Positions 19,404 to 20,864 of a stretch of 20,864 bases of DNA are shown here, piece by piece. Below the pieces are notes generated by a model. It had not been told where the DNA came from. It was given only the letters and a program-made list of their open reading frames with translations, and did no database searches. Position 1 is the first letter of the stretch. The number at the start of each line of letters is the position of its first letter. The translations under genes and the position numbers were made by a program. The DNA is from Coptodactyla brooksi (Eukaryota > Arthropoda > Insecta > Coleoptera > Scarabaeidae): positions 1 to 20,864 of the forward strand of contig JAWQRM010000632.1 in the NCBI GenBank assembly GCA_033557675.1. The letters run 5' to 3'.

Positions 19404-19617
19404 AATAAATTTGTTATGTGAACGTAAATCACCTTTACGCTTTTCAACGGTCAATTGTTGATTTTTTTTAAACTTTCTTAAAACGAGAGATATCGTCCTG
19501 AAATTTTATACACAAGTATGAAAATAAAATATAAATAAGCGCCATCAAAATTTCACCCGGGTTGATGCAGTATTAACCAAATTATGCACAAAAAACTAAG
19601 TTGACGTAAATCATTGC

Positions 19618-20864
19618 AATTGGTAAGATCTAGATATTACAGTACAAGCATATATAGGATTATTGTTGTTGGCAGGAGTTTTTAAATCAGACGGTGAAGC
19701 AACAAAAAGTTTGTGGGATGCAGAAATCGGTACACTTATTTTTCTTGCAACGATGTCGTTGAAAGTTTTTTATCGAATATCATGCGTATTATGTTTTGAC
19801 GATAAGGTCGATCGCCAAGAAAGGAGAGCAAGTGACAAATTAGCCCCTATAAGAGAGTTTAGGGAAAAGTGAATAGAAACTATGCCTAAATTGTACAACG
19901 TAGGTGATAATGTTATTATTTACGAACAACTTGTTGGCTTCAGAGGATGCTGTCCTCCACACAGTATATTCCCAAAAAATATGGCATCAAAATATGGACT
20001 CTTTGTGACAGTGGTAGTTCCTACGTCATGAAAACTGAAGTTTATACAGGAAAATGTCCGGGTGAAGCACCAGAAGAAATCAAGGGATGCGAGCAGTTTT
20101 ACAGCTAACACATGACCTCGGGGGGCAAAATGTCACATGTGATAATTTTTTCGTGTCCAAAAACTTAGGTGAAATGCTCCTTAACAGAAAACTTACAATG
20201 TTAGGAACGGTTGGAAAAAATAAACCCAAACTTCCCGTAATTACAATAGGTAAAGAAGTACATAGTTCTACTTTTTATTGTACCAAGGATACCACAATTG
20301 TGTCATATGTGCCTGAAAAAAATAAAAACATTATTCTCATGAGCACAACGCACTGTGATAAGTAAATAAGTAGCAGGGACGACAAAAAGCCACAAATGAT
20401 ACTAGATTATAACTCTACCAAAGGGATGTTTGATACGTTAGATCAAAATGTTGCAGCATATACTTGCAAAAGAAAAACCAATTGATGGCCTTTTATTTTG
20501 TTCTACAATATACTTTATGTTAGCATGTATAATGCATTTGTGTTATGGAGAGAAATAAATCCAGATTGGAATAAGAACATTCTGTACAAGAGAAGACTAT
20601 TTCTGGAAGAATTGGGCAAACTCATAGTAACTCCCTACAAAATGTCAAGAGAACATAAACCTCATACTCAATAAGCTGCTGCCATAACAAAGAAAATTCA
20701 AGATTAATGTGCACGTACGACATCTATGTTTGGTGCAATCAGTAAAAATAAAAGAGCACGATGTAATATGTGTCCATCAAAATGTGACAATAAAACATGT
20801 ATAACATGTTGTAAGTGTAATAAATATTTGTGTAAATATCTTTTGGATAAGTATAATAAAAAGT
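19618..20864 (+). pseudogene. piggyBac-like transposase, decayed, runs off the right edge
   Basis: The + strand encodes, over three frames, AYIGLLLLAGVFKSDGEATK, RASDKLAPIREFREK, EQLVGFRGCCP, YIPKKYGIKIWTLCDSG, LTHDLGGQNVTCDNFF, LNRKLTMLGTVGKNK, DYNSTKGMFDTLDQ, MYNAFVLWREINPDW and a Cys-rich end (RCNMCPSKCDNKTCITCCKC from about 20755). This order, including the C-terminal cysteine domain, is that of piggyBac-type DDD transposases. Of the catalytic residues, the second Asp (CDNFF, 20141) and third (DYN, 20405) remain; the first, in DEQL, is Tyr (codon 19921-19923). There are stops at 19870 (TGA) and before ISSRDDKK (20363), and frameshifts near 19960 and 20090. The N-terminal third is missing; homology starts about 35 bp right of the Tc3-like composite. 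Confidence 0.88.

Larger units (their letters stand above)
18221..19583. mobile_element. Head-to-head Tc3-like composite with long terminal inverted repeats
   Basis: The two ends are inverted repeats of about 185-200 bp: 18224-18410 against the complement of 19580-19395. They share TTGGTTA(G/A)TACTGCA at the tip, GTGTATAAAATTTCAGG, CGATATCTCTC(A/G)TTTTAAG and CACATAACAAATTT. Inside are two divergent, incomplete Tc3-like transposases. The - strand one (19021-18440) runs DKKKFNLDGTDGIMNYWHGL, FSKCNFGSGYVMMW, QINVSVQASASTKKWL, LELNPIEN and PTAAQLRKAIQEAWDYI. The + strand one (19035-19260) runs KFNLGGPSGLADYWDDLRTE, FKCNFGGGSVM and MQDNA. Their 5' sides meet in a palindrome near 19034. N-terminal DNA-binding domains are missing from both, so this is a defective fold-back-like structure. 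Confidence 0.8.

Overview
This is a eukaryotic, AT-rich nuclear window. Gene content and transposon load point to an arthropod, most likely an insect: there is an insect-type gustatory receptor, and there are mariner, Tc3-like and piggyBac-like DNA transposons plus non-LTR retrotransposon fossils. Introns are either very short (53-65 nt) or multi-kilobase and full of transposon debris. No species can be named from the sequence alone.

Three conserved host genes can be assembled exon by exon. (1) A complete gustatory receptor on the + strand, 1309-3633, four exons, 387 aa, all introns phase 0. (2) A complete four-exon gene on the - strand, 8905 down to 3833, 358 aa, for tRNA-queuosine alpha-mannosyltransferase (QTMAN, formerly GTDC1). 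Its second intron (3.9 kb) carries a mariner copy and a 338-bp MITE. (3) The 3' part of a GPR107/GPR108-type Golgi seven-transmembrane protein on the - strand, from the right edge of the readable coding region (17050) to a terminal exon at 10959-10815. Its last intron is 5.1 kb. Its signal peptide and GOLD-domain exons were not found and should lie beyond the right edge. Genes 1 and 2 converge, with their poly(A) signals a few bases apart. Genes 2 and 3 are in tandem.

The rest is mobile-element debris. Left edge: fragments of a non-LTR retrotransposon on the - strand, next to a 59-bp inverted copy of the gustatory receptor's 5' coding sequence. 8.1-9.96 kb: two copies of one MITE family around the first two QTMAN exons, then a rearranged DDE transposase tail and a short repeat resembling a hammerhead ribozyme. 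11.6-13.9 kb: a non-LTR retrotransposon fossil with a mariner nested in it, both inside the last GPR107 intron. 17.4-20.9 kb (upstream intron of GPR107): a decayed DDE transposase, a head-to-head Tc3-like composite with long terminal inverted repeats, and a decayed piggyBac-like transposase running off the right edge.

The host genes do not form a pathway together. The most notable observations are the inverted gustatory-receptor microduplication, a stop-free 57-nt intron in GPR107, the hammerhead-like repeat present in two places, the head-to-head Tc3 composite, and an 84-bp hairpin insertion with a 13-bp target duplication. No novel multi-gene system could be supported.
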